From: Flavobacteriales bacterium | GTDB lineage: Bacteria; Bacteroidota; Bacteroidia; Flavobacteriales_D; Sanyastnellaceae | DNA length: 13,683 bases | Direction: 5' to 3' | Assembly (NCBI GenBank): GCA_947457325.1 | Contig: CANGVU010000007.1 | Coordinates: 1 to 13,683 of the forward strand | Shown here: positions 4,798 through 12,203 of the stretch, piece after piece | Position numbering within the stretch: position 1 is the first letter of the stretch | Layout: every line of letters starts with the position of its first letter | Translations under genes and position numbers: made by a program | The notes under the pieces: model-generated | What the model was told of the DNA's origin: nothing | What the model saw: the letters and a program-made list of their open reading frames with translations, nothing else | Database searches by the model: none

Positions 4798-6699
4798 TCA
4801 ATAAGCGCGCTGGTTGCGACCCTCCATGTAATTTATAAAGGCTTGATTCACCACCTTATTTCCACCAGGTGTTGGATAATTACCTGTAAAATACCAGTCT
4901 CCTTGGTGGTCTGCACATGCCTGATGCAAACCTTCTATGCGCTGATAGATGATCTTGACTTTGGCCTTCAAATCAGATGGTGTCAACAACTGTGCTATTT
5001 TATCATTGATCTCTTCAACGGTAAAAGGCTCATAGACTTCCTTCACATAATTTTTAACATGTTCCTTGGGCATATCCTTTTGATCCAAACACTTGCGGTA
5101 AACGACCTCCATGATGCTGGTGGATCCTCTTTCCTTGTGCAAGGCAACACAGGCTTGAAAAGCAATAAAATCGCCCATCTTGGCCATGTCTATTCCATAA
5201 CAATCAGGATACCTGATTTGTGGTGCAGAAGACACAATGATGATTGTCTTTGGAGACAACCTATCTAAAATTCTAAGTATTGATTTTTTCAAGGTCGTGC
5301 CTCTCACAATTGAGTCATCAATCACCACCAAATGGTCCTGATTGGGCACTACAGCCCCATGGGTAATATCATAAACGGAAGATACCATTTCATCTCGCGC
5401 TGAGTCTTGTGTGATAAACGTTCTCAACTTAACATCCTTCAACACTATCTTCTCGATTCGGGTTCTGGTTAAAATAATTTTCTCTATTTCTTCCTTGGTT
5501 ATTCCACTTCCCGCTTGAATCAACTTCTCTATTTTCTTTCTGTTGTCTTCATCTTCCAACTCTTTGATCATTCCATAAAAGGCGGTTTCAGCAGTGTTTG
5601 GAATAAAGGTGAAGACGGTCTTATCCATGTCGTGTTCAACAGCCTCTAGTATGGCAGGAACAACATTTCTTCCCAATTGCTGGCGCTCCTTGTAAATGTC
5701 CTTATCATTTCCTTTGGAAAAATAAATGCGCTCAAATGAACAAGGTGTCAACTCCTTGGGTTCTCTAATTTCTTTCAAGGATGTTTGTCCATCCTTCTTG
5801 ATAATTAAACCATAACCCGCAGGGATTTCACTGATATCATCCGCACCCACATAAAAAGCGCTTTGAATAGGCGTCTTTTCACTGGCTACTACTACTATTT
5901 CATCATCCTCATAAAAAAATGCTGGTCGAATACCATTGGGATCACGCACAACAAAAGCATCTCCATGTCCAAACATACCAGCCATAGCGTATCCACCGTC
6001 CCATTCTCTTGAAGCGCGAGACAATACACGCTGCACATCCAAATGCTTGGCTATTAAATCTGAAATTTGAACATTGGAATAACCTTGGGACTTGAATCGT
6101 TCAAACAATATCTGGTTCTCTTCATCTAAGAAATGGCCTATCTTCTCCATGGCCGTAACCGTATCGGCTTTTTCTTTGGGATGTTGACCCAACTCCACCA
6201 GCAAAGAGAACAACTCATCCACATTGGTTAGATTGAAATTTCCTGCCAGCACTAGGTTCCTTGTCATCCAATTGTTTTGACGCAAAAAGGGATGACAATT
6301 TTCTATGCTATTACCCCCAAACGTTCCATAACGCAGATGGCCCAAAAACACTTCTCCAGTGAAGGCAAAATTCTCTTTCAAATACGCACTGTCCTTGATC
6401 AATTCAGGATTGCTTTTCTCCAAATCTGAAAAGCGCGCCATAACCTTTGCAAACACATCCCTAATGGGCTGCGCATCATTGCTTCGAATGCGACTGATGT
6501 ACTTCTTTCCAGGATCAATATCAATCTTGATATTGGCCAAACCCGCGCCGTCTTGTCCACGGTGGTGCTGCTTTTGCATCAACAAATACATTTTGTTGAG
6601 GCCGTAAAATGCAGTTCCGTATTTCTCGGTGTAGTGTTGAAGAGGCTTCTTCAACCTTAGGAGTGCGATACCGCACTCGTGCTTGATGGCATCACTCAT
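4798..6699 (-). CDS. PurF-like amidophosphoribosyltransferase, long divergent form
   Basis: This 633-residue protein has an N-terminal class II glutamine amidotransferase domain and a C-terminal phosphoribosyltransferase domain, the architecture of PurF, which makes 5-phosphoribosylamine from PRPP and glutamine in purine synthesis. Visible are the probable catalytic Cys9 in KHECGIALL (PurF precursors also carry a short propeptide), HHRGQDGAG (45-53), LGHLRYGTFGG (119-129), RDPNGIRP (252-259) and the PRPP loop VVIDDSIVRGTT (458-469). Differences from textbook PurF (470-510 residues): the glutaminase loop usually reading HNGN is GNFN (153-156), SDSE is ADTV, YFARPDS is YFSKGND, and there are extra residues around 384-430 and a ~60-residue C-terminal extension. 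I recall Bacteroidota carrying a ~632-residue paralogue beside ordinary PurF, so this may not be the main purine enzyme. The start at 6699 lies downstream of a -7 element; an ATG at 6720 would be at the promoter. Confidence 0.85.
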   Translation of the reverse strand: MSDAIKHECGIALLRLKKPLQHYTEKYGTAFYGLNKMYLLMQKQHHRGQDGAGLANIKIDIDPGKKYISRIRSNDAQPIRDVFAKVMARFSDLEKSNPELIKDSAYLKENFAFTGEVFLGHLRYGTFGGNSIENCHPFLRQNNWMTRNLVLAGNFNLTNVDELFSLLVELGQHPKEKADTVTAMEKIGHFLDEENQILFERFKSQGYSNVQISDLIAKHLDVQRVLSRASREWDGGYAMAGMFGHGDAFVVRDPNGIRPAFFYEDDEIVVVASEKTPIQSAFYVGADDISEIPAGYGLIIKKDGQTSLKEIREPKELTPCSFERIYFSKGNDKDIYKERQQLGRNVVPAILEAVEHDMDKTVFTFIPNTAETAFYGMIKELEDEDNRKKIEKLIQAGSGITKEEIEKIILTRTRIEKIVLKDVKLRTFITQDSARDEMVSSVYDITHGAVVPNQDHLVVIDDSIVRGTTLKKSILRILDRLSPKTIIIVSSAPQIRYPDCYGIDMAKMGDFIAFQACVALHKERGSTSIMEVVYRKCLDQKDMPKEHVKNYVKEVYEPFTVEEINDKIAQLLTPSDLKAKVKIIYQRIEGLHQACADHQGDWYFTGNYPTPGGNKVVNQAFINYMEGRNQRAY

Positions 6700-6721
6700 A
6701 GGGGAGTGTAAAATTTGCACG

Positions 6722-6729
6722 CAAAGATA
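6722..6729 (-). promoter_or_regulatory. -7 element for the purF-like/symporter operon
   Basis: TATCTTTG on the minus strand is an exact TAnnTTTG match, 22 nt upstream of the ATG at 6699. It predicts transcription starting about 6716, a very short leader, and rules against the alternative ATG at 6720. I see no clear TTG/TTTG at -33. Confidence 0.5.
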
Positions 6730-6809
6730 GGTGGATACATCAGCAGCTTGAAATTATTTTTCATCTTCATGTGAAATTCCAATGTGCACAGCATCATACA
6801 AGAAAAAAG

Positions 6810-7547
6810 ATGATGAAAACTATTACTACCCTATGCTTAACGTTGTGGTTATGTACCGCACTTGAAGCCCAAACACAAGGTGAAATATATGGTAATGTCA
6901 AAGATGCCAATCAAAATGGCGGACTTCCCGGTGTGGTGGTAACCATAGAGAATAGCGCAGGACACATCCCCTATGGCGGTGCTACAGACCTTGATGGTAA
7001 ATTCCGCATCAGTGGAATTGAACAAGGCACCTACAATGTTCGCTTCCAAATGAATGGTAAAACCAGTATACTAAAAACCAGTGTCATTGTCAATCCTGAT
7101 AAAATCACCGTGGTCAACGTTACCATGAGCGATTCAAGTTACATGGGAAAGGCACTGGTGATTGAAGAGCAAGCCATTCCTCTAATTGACATCTCTGGAG
7201 GCACCTTACATACATTAACCGCCAAAGAAATGAAACACCTTCCAAGTGCGCATGGTGGAAACATCAAAAACATTGTCGCTGGCATGCTCTCTGATGTTAA
7301 AACCGGAGGACGCGGAGAAGAGTTGTATTTTCGTGGCAGCCGTGCAGGAAGTGTTTTATACTTCATCGATGGTGTAAAGGTGAGAGAAAATGTCCCCAAC
7401 ATACCTTCAAGTGGAATTGCCTCCATCTCTGTTTATACAGGAGGAGTGCCCGCTAGCTATGGTGATTGCACTGGAGGTGTTATTGTTATCAATACCAAAA
7501 GCTATTTGCAAGAGTTCTATCAAAAACAAAAAGCCCTTTTAGAATGA
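6810..7547 (+). CDS. Secreted CarboxypepD_reg-like / TonB-plug protein without beta-barrel
   Basis: The protein has 245 residues with a Sec signal peptide (MMKTITTLCLTLWLCTALEA, probably cut before QTQ). Residues about 24-107 form a carboxypeptidase-D-regulatory-like beta-sandwich (GEIYGNVKDANQNGGLPGVV, then DLDGKFRISGIEQGTYNVRF). Residues about 128-228 match a TonB-dependent receptor plug (LYFRGSRAGSVLYFIDGVKV, then ISVYTGGVPASYGDCTGGVI and INTK). In SusC/FecA-type receptors a ~600-residue 22-strand barrel follows the plug; here the protein ends 15 residues later, with no barrel. It should be periplasmic, possibly at the inner face of the outer membrane. The stop overlaps the ECF sigma start as ATGA, so the two are translationally coupled. 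It could be a decayed receptor, but the intact frame and coupling favour a functional stand-alone sensor. ATG 6813 is an alternative start. Confidence 0.82.
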   Translation: MMKTITTLCLTLWLCTALEAQTQGEIYGNVKDANQNGGLPGVVVTIENSAGHIPYGGATDLDGKFRISGIEQGTYNVRFQMNGKTSILKTSVIVNPDKITVVNVTMSDSSYMGKALVIEEQAIPLIDISGGTLHTLTAKEMKHLPSAHGGNIKNIVAGMLSDVKTGGRGEELYFRGSRAGSVLYFIDGVKVRENVPNIPSSGIASISVYTGGVPASYGDCTGGVIVINTKSYLQEFYQKQKALLE

Positions 7548-8080
7548 ACAACCACCGACAAGAGGATTGGATTTTGTTGTACCAACAAAACCCTAACCCT
7601 AATGCTTTGGGAGAAATCTTTAAGCACTGGGGGCATCTTGTCTATGGCGTTGCACTGAAATACCTTGGAAATACAGAAGATGCCAACGATTGTGTCGCAG
7701 ATATTTTTGAAAAACTGTTGCTACACATCCCAAAAGAAACCATCCAAAATGGCGCTGCATGGCTTCACACAGTAACCAAATTTCACTGTTTGATGAAAAT
7801 ACGAGCCAACAAAGCTCAATACAAGCAGCTACAGACCTCAAGGTTACAATATACATCCGTTCATGAAATAGAAAACAGACTCAATCAACTCGAAGAGCTT
7901 TTATCCACTCTCAAAGAACCGCAGAAAAATTGCATCGAATCACTGTTTTTAAGACAACTTTCTTATGAGCAAATCACCCAAGAATTTGGTTACAGTTTTA
8001 ATGAAATCAAATCTCATGTTCAAAACGGAAAAAGAAATTTACGCCTTGCACTTGAAAAAATAGAAAACAATGAACGTTAA
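7544..8080 (+). CDS. ECF-type RNA polymerase sigma factor
   Basis: This 178-residue group 4 sigma factor has region 2 at about residues 18-88 (ALGEIFKHWGHLVYGVALKY, then NTEDANDCVADIFEKLL) and region 4 at about 113-172 (LKEPQKNCIESLFLRQLSYE, then ITQEFGYSFNEIKSHVQNGK). A polar linker joins them; there is no region 1 or 3, as expected for the ECF class. Its start overlaps the stop of the plug-protein gene by 4 nt and its stop overlaps the next start by 11 nt. ECF genes coupled in this way usually lie with their own regulator, so the downstream membrane protein is the likely anti-sigma factor. The region 4 recognition helix would direct RNA polymerase to promoters of a small regulon, probably including this operon; the target motif cannot be read here. 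Confidence 0.93.
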   Translation: MNNHRQEDWILLYQQNPNPNALGEIFKHWGHLVYGVALKYLGNTEDANDCVADIFEKLLLHIPKETIQNGAAWLHTVTKFHCLMKIRANKAQYKQLQTSRLQYTSVHEIENRLNQLEELLSTLKEPQKNCIESLFLRQLSYEQITQEFGYSFNEIKSHVQNGKRNLRLALEKIENNER

Positions 8081-9005
8081 TCCTCCCACATCACACGAGC
8101 TTTTTCTATTTTCCTCAGGGCAAATGGCTCAGACAACAAGGGAATCTGAAATTAAGCAATGGCTTGAAGAAAATCCTTTTGGACAAGAAGCATTGGAGGG
8201 TTTGGCCATGGATCCACATTGCCAAGGGCTTAAAACTCCTTCATTTTTAGAAAAGCCTAGCCCTAAACAAGGTACCTTTAAGTTTCATTTCTTGGGCTGG
8301 GGACTGGGAGTAGGATTGGGTGCGTTGTTGGCTCTGTTGCTCATTAATCAACCTAAAGAGTTGTCTTTAAAATCAAACACCATTCAGCAAAACGCGACAC
8401 AAAAAGAAACGATCAAAGAAAAAATCGACACCGCCGAACTCAAACATCAACAATCCAAAACATCAACAGCATCACCCCAACAACAACAAAAGAAAGCGTT
8501 ACCAACCGAAACGGAGACATCTTCTGAAATTGATCACCCTGTGGTTTTAAAAGGGCGTGATATCGTCCGATTCAATCCTGTATCGCAGCATGGGGGGGCA
8601 CCTGGAAGTGGCTATATCAAACTAAATAATCCTTGTATTGAAATACTAGGGTACCGTGTTTATCCATACAAGGAACGCGCTGTAAAAGAAGAAATCAATC
8701 TCCCGGGATTGCCTGCCAATGAGGGCGTTAGAGGATACTTCATTGCTGAACGGGTTCCTTATTTGAAGGCCATTGAAAAAGCCATAGAAAACTATCAAGA
8801 AAAAAATCCTGAGATCTGTATTTTCATTTGCGAGGATATTCTGCTTCAGTATCCCAATGACATCAATGCCCTTTATCTCATTGGTCGTTGCCTTTTTGAA
8901 GATGGGCTTATTGAACAATCCAGAACTTATTTCAAGAAAACATTGAAGCTCAACCAAGGTCGATTAAATGAGAAGGAAATTAAAGGATATCTGAACACTC
9001 CATAA
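8070..9005 (+). CDS. Single-pass membrane protein, anti-sigma-like N-terminus and TPR-like periplasmic domain
   Basis: This is a 311-residue protein. Residues 1-71 are soluble and carry the pattern LFLFSSGQMAQTTRESEIKQ, then WLEENPFGQEALEGLAMDP; this matches the short acidic helical segment (Y-x-G-x-l ... e-x-x-l-x-x-d-P-f-x-x-e-A-l-e-G) that I know from Bacteroidota membrane proteins encoded beside ECF sigma factors. One TM helix spans about 72-93 (FHFLGWGLGVGLGALLALLL). A Gln/Lys/Thr-rich periplasmic linker follows (94-155), then an unrecognised domain (156-225) and two TPR-like helices pairs at about 230-300 (LQYPNDINALYLIGRCLFED, then LIEQSRTYFKKTLKLN). Topology suits an anti-sigma factor that senses a periplasmic partner, plausibly the plug protein. 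There is no zinc-binding HxxxCxxC motif, so it is not a ZAS-type anti-sigma. A G7 run lies at 8592-8598. Function is inferred from context. Confidence 0.75.
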   Translation: MNVNPPTSHELFLFSSGQMAQTTRESEIKQWLEENPFGQEALEGLAMDPHCQGLKTPSFLEKPSPKQGTFKFHFLGWGLGVGLGALLALLLINQPKELSLKSNTIQQNATQKETIKEKIDTAELKHQQSKTSTASPQQQQKKALPTETETSSEIDHPVVLKGRDIVRFNPVSQHGGAPGSGYIKLNNPCIEILGYRVYPYKERAVKEEINLPGLPANEGVRGYFIAERVPYLKAIEKAIENYQEKNPEICIFICEDILLQYPNDINALYLIGRCLFEDGLIEQSRTYFKKTLKLNQGRLNEKEIKGYLNTP

Positions 9006-9006
9006 A

Positions 9007-9031
9007 AAAAGGCGACATTGTGTCGCCTTTT
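9007..9031. terminator. Strong bidirectional hairpin terminator
   Basis: AAAAGGCGACA, loop TTG, then TGTCGCCTTTT gives a perfect 11-bp stem (9007-9017 with 9021-9031), followed by T-rich sequence on the plus side and by A-rich sequence (T-rich on the minus strand) on the other. It lies between the convergent stops at 9005 and 9050, and should end both the sigma-factor operon and the glmS operon. Confidence 0.9.
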
Positions 9032-9049
9032 CATTTTCTCAAATTCCAA

Positions 9050-10894
9050 TTATTCCACGGTTACAGACTTGGCTAGATTCCTTGGCTGATCTACATTACA
9101 ACCTCTCATCACTGCAACATGATAAGACAACAATTGCAATGGGATGACAGAAATCAAAGGGACCAAACTGTCATCTGATTTTGGTATCTCAATGACATGA
9201 TCCGCCAAATCTTTCACCACTTTATCACCTTCAGTGACAATGGCAATGATATTTCCTTTCCTAGCCTTTACCTCTTGGATATTGCTCACCACTTTCTCGT
9301 AGCTCGCTCCTTGCGTAGCAATAACAAAAACAGGCATATTCTCATCAATCAATGCAATAGGTCCGTGTTTCATCTCTGCGGCAGGATAACCTTCAGCATG
9401 GATGTAGGAAATTTCCTTTAACTTCAACGCTCCTTCCAGAGCAACCGGGAAAGAGTAACCTCTGCCCAAGTAAAGAGCATTGGTGGAATCTTTGTAAATG
9501 GCTGCAATTTTCTTGACATCTTCGTTGGTTTTTAATACCTCAGCAATTTTTTCAGGTACAGAATTCAACTCGGCCATCAAACGATTCAAGCGGTCTTGTT
9601 TCATCACGCCTCTGTGCATGGCAACAGAAAGAGCCAACAGATACAACACAGAAACTTGAGCGGTAAAGGCCTTGGTAGAGGCTACACCAATCTCAGGACC
9701 CGCGTGTGTATAGGCTCCACTGTGTGTAGCACGGGCGATACTTGAACCGACCACATTGCATACACCAAAAATAAAGGCCCCTTTGTCTTTAGCCATTTCA
9801 ATGGCTGCCAAAGTATCCGCTGTCTCGCCACTTTGTGAAATGGCAATCACCACATCGGTTGGGTAAATCACCGGGTTGCGGTACCTAAATTCTGATGCAT
9901 ATTCTACTTCGACCGGGATGCGGGCAAACTCCTCAAAAAGGTATTCTGCCACCAAACCTGCATGCCAGCTGGTTCCGCATGCAACAATTAAAATACGTGT
10001 TGCCTTGTTCCAACGGTCCTCGTGTTCATCTACCCCACTCATTCTAACAGCCCCCGTAGCCAAACTCATTCTTCCTCTGATGGAATCATTGATTGAACGG
10101 GGTTGTTCATGGATTTCCTTCAACATGAATGAATCATAACCACCCTTCTCGATGGCCTCTAATTTCATTTCCAATTCCTGAACATAAGGATCCTTGTGTT
10201 GATTGGAAATGGTGACAATTTTCAAACCGTCTGTTCTGTCCAATCGTGCAATCTCTTCATCTTCAAGGTAAACAACGTTTCTGGTGTATTCAATAATAGG
10301 AGTGGCATCGCTGGCAATAAAAAATTCATTGTCCTTACCTACACCAATAACCAATGGGCTTGACTTTCTTGCCGCAATCATTTGATTGGGGTTGCTTTTA
10401 TCCAAAATAACGATGGCATAGGCACCTATCACTTCTGATAATGCAATGCGAACCGAATCAAACAAATTGGCCCCCGTTTTATCACGAATATCCTCAATAA
10501 AGTGAACCAAAACCTCAGTATCCGTATCACTTTTAAAAGTATGCCCGCGGTTGATCAACTCTGCTTTCAATGAGGCATAATTCTCAATAATACCATTGTG
10601 AATAAGCACCAAAGATCCATCATTGGACAAGTGCGGATGGGCATTCACATCATTGGGGGGACCGTGCGTTGCCCAGCGTGTATGGCCAATGCCAACATTC
10701 CCTGTTTTAATATTACTCCCTATGCTGTCCTCGAGGTCGGAAACCTTTCCCTTGCACTTAAACAATCTAAAATCCCCTTCATCAATCATGGCAACACCCG
10801 CGCTGTCATATCCGCGGTATTCCAATCGCTTAAGCCCTTTGATTAATATATCATAGGCTTGTCTATCTCCTAAGTAGCCAACAATTCCACACAT
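9050..10894 (-). CDS. glmS: Glutamine-fructose-6-phosphate aminotransferase (isomerizing)
   Basis: This is a full-length 614-residue GlmS, which converts fructose-6-phosphate and glutamine to glucosamine-6-phosphate, the first step to UDP-GlcNAc for peptidoglycan and lipid A. The N-terminal glutaminase domain has the catalytic Cys2 (MCGIVGYLG), EYRGYDSAG (25-33), HTRWATHG (71-78), HNGIIEN (99-105) and SDTDTEVL (122-129). Two SIS sugar-isomerase domains follow, at about 290-430 (ACGTSWHAG, then ISQSGETADTLAA and STKAFTAQ) and 460-600 (LYLGRGYSFPVALEGALKLK, then EGYPAAEMKHGPIALID). It ends with the canonical DQPRNLAKSVTVE. It is the last gene of a three-gene operon, 11 nt after the DUF4270 gene. 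No glmS ribozyme is possible in that 11-nt gap, so control must be at the operon promoter or at the protein level. Confidence 0.98.
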   Translation of the reverse strand: MCGIVGYLGDRQAYDILIKGLKRLEYRGYDSAGVAMIDEGDFRLFKCKGKVSDLEDSIGSNIKTGNVGIGHTRWATHGPPNDVNAHPHLSNDGSLVLIHNGIIENYASLKAELINRGHTFKSDTDTEVLVHFIEDIRDKTGANLFDSVRIALSEVIGAYAIVILDKSNPNQMIAARKSSPLVIGVGKDNEFFIASDATPIIEYTRNVVYLEDEEIARLDRTDGLKIVTISNQHKDPYVQELEMKLEAIEKGGYDSFMLKEIHEQPRSINDSIRGRMSLATGAVRMSGVDEHEDRWNKATRILIVACGTSWHAGLVAEYLFEEFARIPVEVEYASEFRYRNPVIYPTDVVIAISQSGETADTLAAIEMAKDKGAFIFGVCNVVGSSIARATHSGAYTHAGPEIGVASTKAFTAQVSVLYLLALSVAMHRGVMKQDRLNRLMAELNSVPEKIAEVLKTNEDVKKIAAIYKDSTNALYLGRGYSFPVALEGALKLKEISYIHAEGYPAAEMKHGPIALIDENMPVFVIATQGASYEKVVSNIQEVKARKGNIIAIVTEGDKVVKDLADHVIEIPKSDDSLVPLISVIPLQLLSYHVAVMRGCNVDQPRNLAKSVTVE

Positions 10895-10905
10895 AGTTCT
10901 AAATC

Positions 10906-12195
10906 TTATTGAGCGAAGGTAACAATAAGTCTTGTATTTTCCGAAGGAAGAGAGGGGTTGTATTCAGGGCCATGTGCAATTATTCTTTTTGCACTTACAC
11001 CCGTTGTCCCTCCCAAAATATACAAACCTTGGCTGCTGATTTCGCCAGTTAATACACTTTGAATATACCGCGTAATCACAAAACTGTACTTTTGGGTTGT
11101 TGTATTTAAAAACCCTCCTATGCTTTGTGCAGATTCATCTGGTAATATTTTCATTTGTCCATCCTCATTGATGTATCGCAAAAACAATTGATCAAAAGGA
11201 GTGTAACGGCTATCCAAATCCACCGGTATTTGAAGTTGTGCTTGCGCGATGACTTTGTTTCCATCGGCCAGATTTTGAATGGTTGGAAATTCCAATTTTG
11301 CCTTCAATCCGCCGCCAGATTGAATATAATATTTTTGCGAACCGTCCAATGGTTGTTGTGCAATATCCTGCAACATTGTACCAGAATAGTTCTGTTTAAA
11401 GCGATTAAACCTAGCGCAATCAGAACCAATCACAAAATCATACAATAGTGTATCCGGTGTTGCTCCTGAAAGATCGCGGTAATACACCGTTAGTTTGGTT
11501 CCTGGGTCTACCAAATCATAACGCATTACCGCATCCATGCGCGCCTTAGCTGTGATACAAATTCCCTTGAAGTAATTTTGAAAATTATCTTGTGAAGACA
11601 AAACTGAGATATCCGTAGGTTGTGTTAAGTACGTCCCAACTTCATTCTTAAGACGAATGCGCAACTGGGGAAATGTCGTATCACCAGCAACTACTGCATC
11701 TTGGTTGGGGTCAATGTCCAAATAATCAAATCCAGGCTGAATCCAATTCTCTGAAGAATAAGAAACAAAGCTGTTGGCATAGTAACTACTATCCAAATAC
11801 AAATCCGCGTTTAATGGGTGAATAGCCAGCTGCTGACGATTGGGTTGCCCGTAAAAAGTTGTGTTGTATGCCAAGGCTAAAACAACAGAATCAATTTCCA
11901 TTGCGGTAGGAAAAGCAGGGTCCAAAGCAGAAAGTTTAAACTGGGTAAAAATCTGGCACTCTGTGGAACCCAATTCTGCATCTTCCAATCTTCCCAACAC
12001 GGACAAGGACAGCTCATCTGTTTTCACAGAGTCCTCCAACATGGTTTGAACTTGAATGGAAAAAGTATCGGTTTGAAAAGCGGATAGCGCATCAGAACCA
12101 GGAAGCAAATTACCTCCAGGCGTTATGCCTGGCTTTTCACAGGACATTAAAAAAAACGAACCGCAAAAAATAACAATGGCAAATAATCCTCTCAT
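10906..12195 (-). CDS. DUF4270 family lipoprotein
   Basis: This 429-residue protein has a lipoprotein signal peptide (MRGLFAIVIFCGSFFLMSC; lipobox LMSC, lipidated Cys19), followed by the typical EKPGITPGGNLLPGSD. The rest is a beta-rich exported protein with repeated patterns such as SVLGRLEDAELGSTECQIFT, then IDSVVLALAYNTTFYG, and a C-terminal part ILGGTTGVSAKRIIAHGPEY followed by RLIVTFAQ. This layout, and its position between the GT5-like gene and glmS, match the DUF4270 family that I know from this locus in Bacteroidota. Its biochemical role is unknown to me. It should be anchored in the outer or inner membrane facing the periplasm, or on the surface. Spacing is 8 nt after the GT5-like gene and 11 nt before glmS, indicating one transcript. 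Confidence 0.88.
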   Translation of the reverse strand: MRGLFAIVIFCGSFFLMSCEKPGITPGGNLLPGSDALSAFQTDTFSIQVQTMLEDSVKTDELSLSVLGRLEDAELGSTECQIFTQFKLSALDPAFPTAMEIDSVVLALAYNTTFYGQPNRQQLAIHPLNADLYLDSSYYANSFVSYSSENWIQPGFDYLDIDPNQDAVVAGDTTFPQLRIRLKNEVGTYLTQPTDISVLSSQDNFQNYFKGICITAKARMDAVMRYDLVDPGTKLTVYYRDLSGATPDTLLYDFVIGSDCARFNRFKQNYSGTMLQDIAQQPLDGSQKYYIQSGGGLKAKLEFPTIQNLADGNKVIAQAQLQIPVDLDSRYTPFDQLFLRYINEDGQMKILPDESAQSIGGFLNTTTQKYSFVITRYIQSVLTGEISSQGLYILGGTTGVSAKRIIAHGPEYNPSLPSENTRLIVTFAQ

Positions 12196-12203
12196 CGAAT
12201 TGC

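Noticed and set aside
4771..5268. 165-codon frame antisense to the purF-like gene
   Set aside because: It lies opposite strongly supported coding sequence containing the PRPP loop and has no family features.
6771..6809. Upstream in-frame start for the plug protein
   Set aside because: The added residues are polar and basic and would displace the signal peptide; ATG 6810 or 6813 gives a textbook Sec leader.
7466..7543. Upstream extension of the sigma factor
   Set aside because: It overlaps the plug gene in another frame and has no sigma region; the ATGA junction at 7544 is a typical coupled start.
10895..10905. glmS ribozyme upstream of glmS
   Set aside because: The gap is only 11 nt, and the element is characteristic of Gram-positive leaders; no room exists for it.
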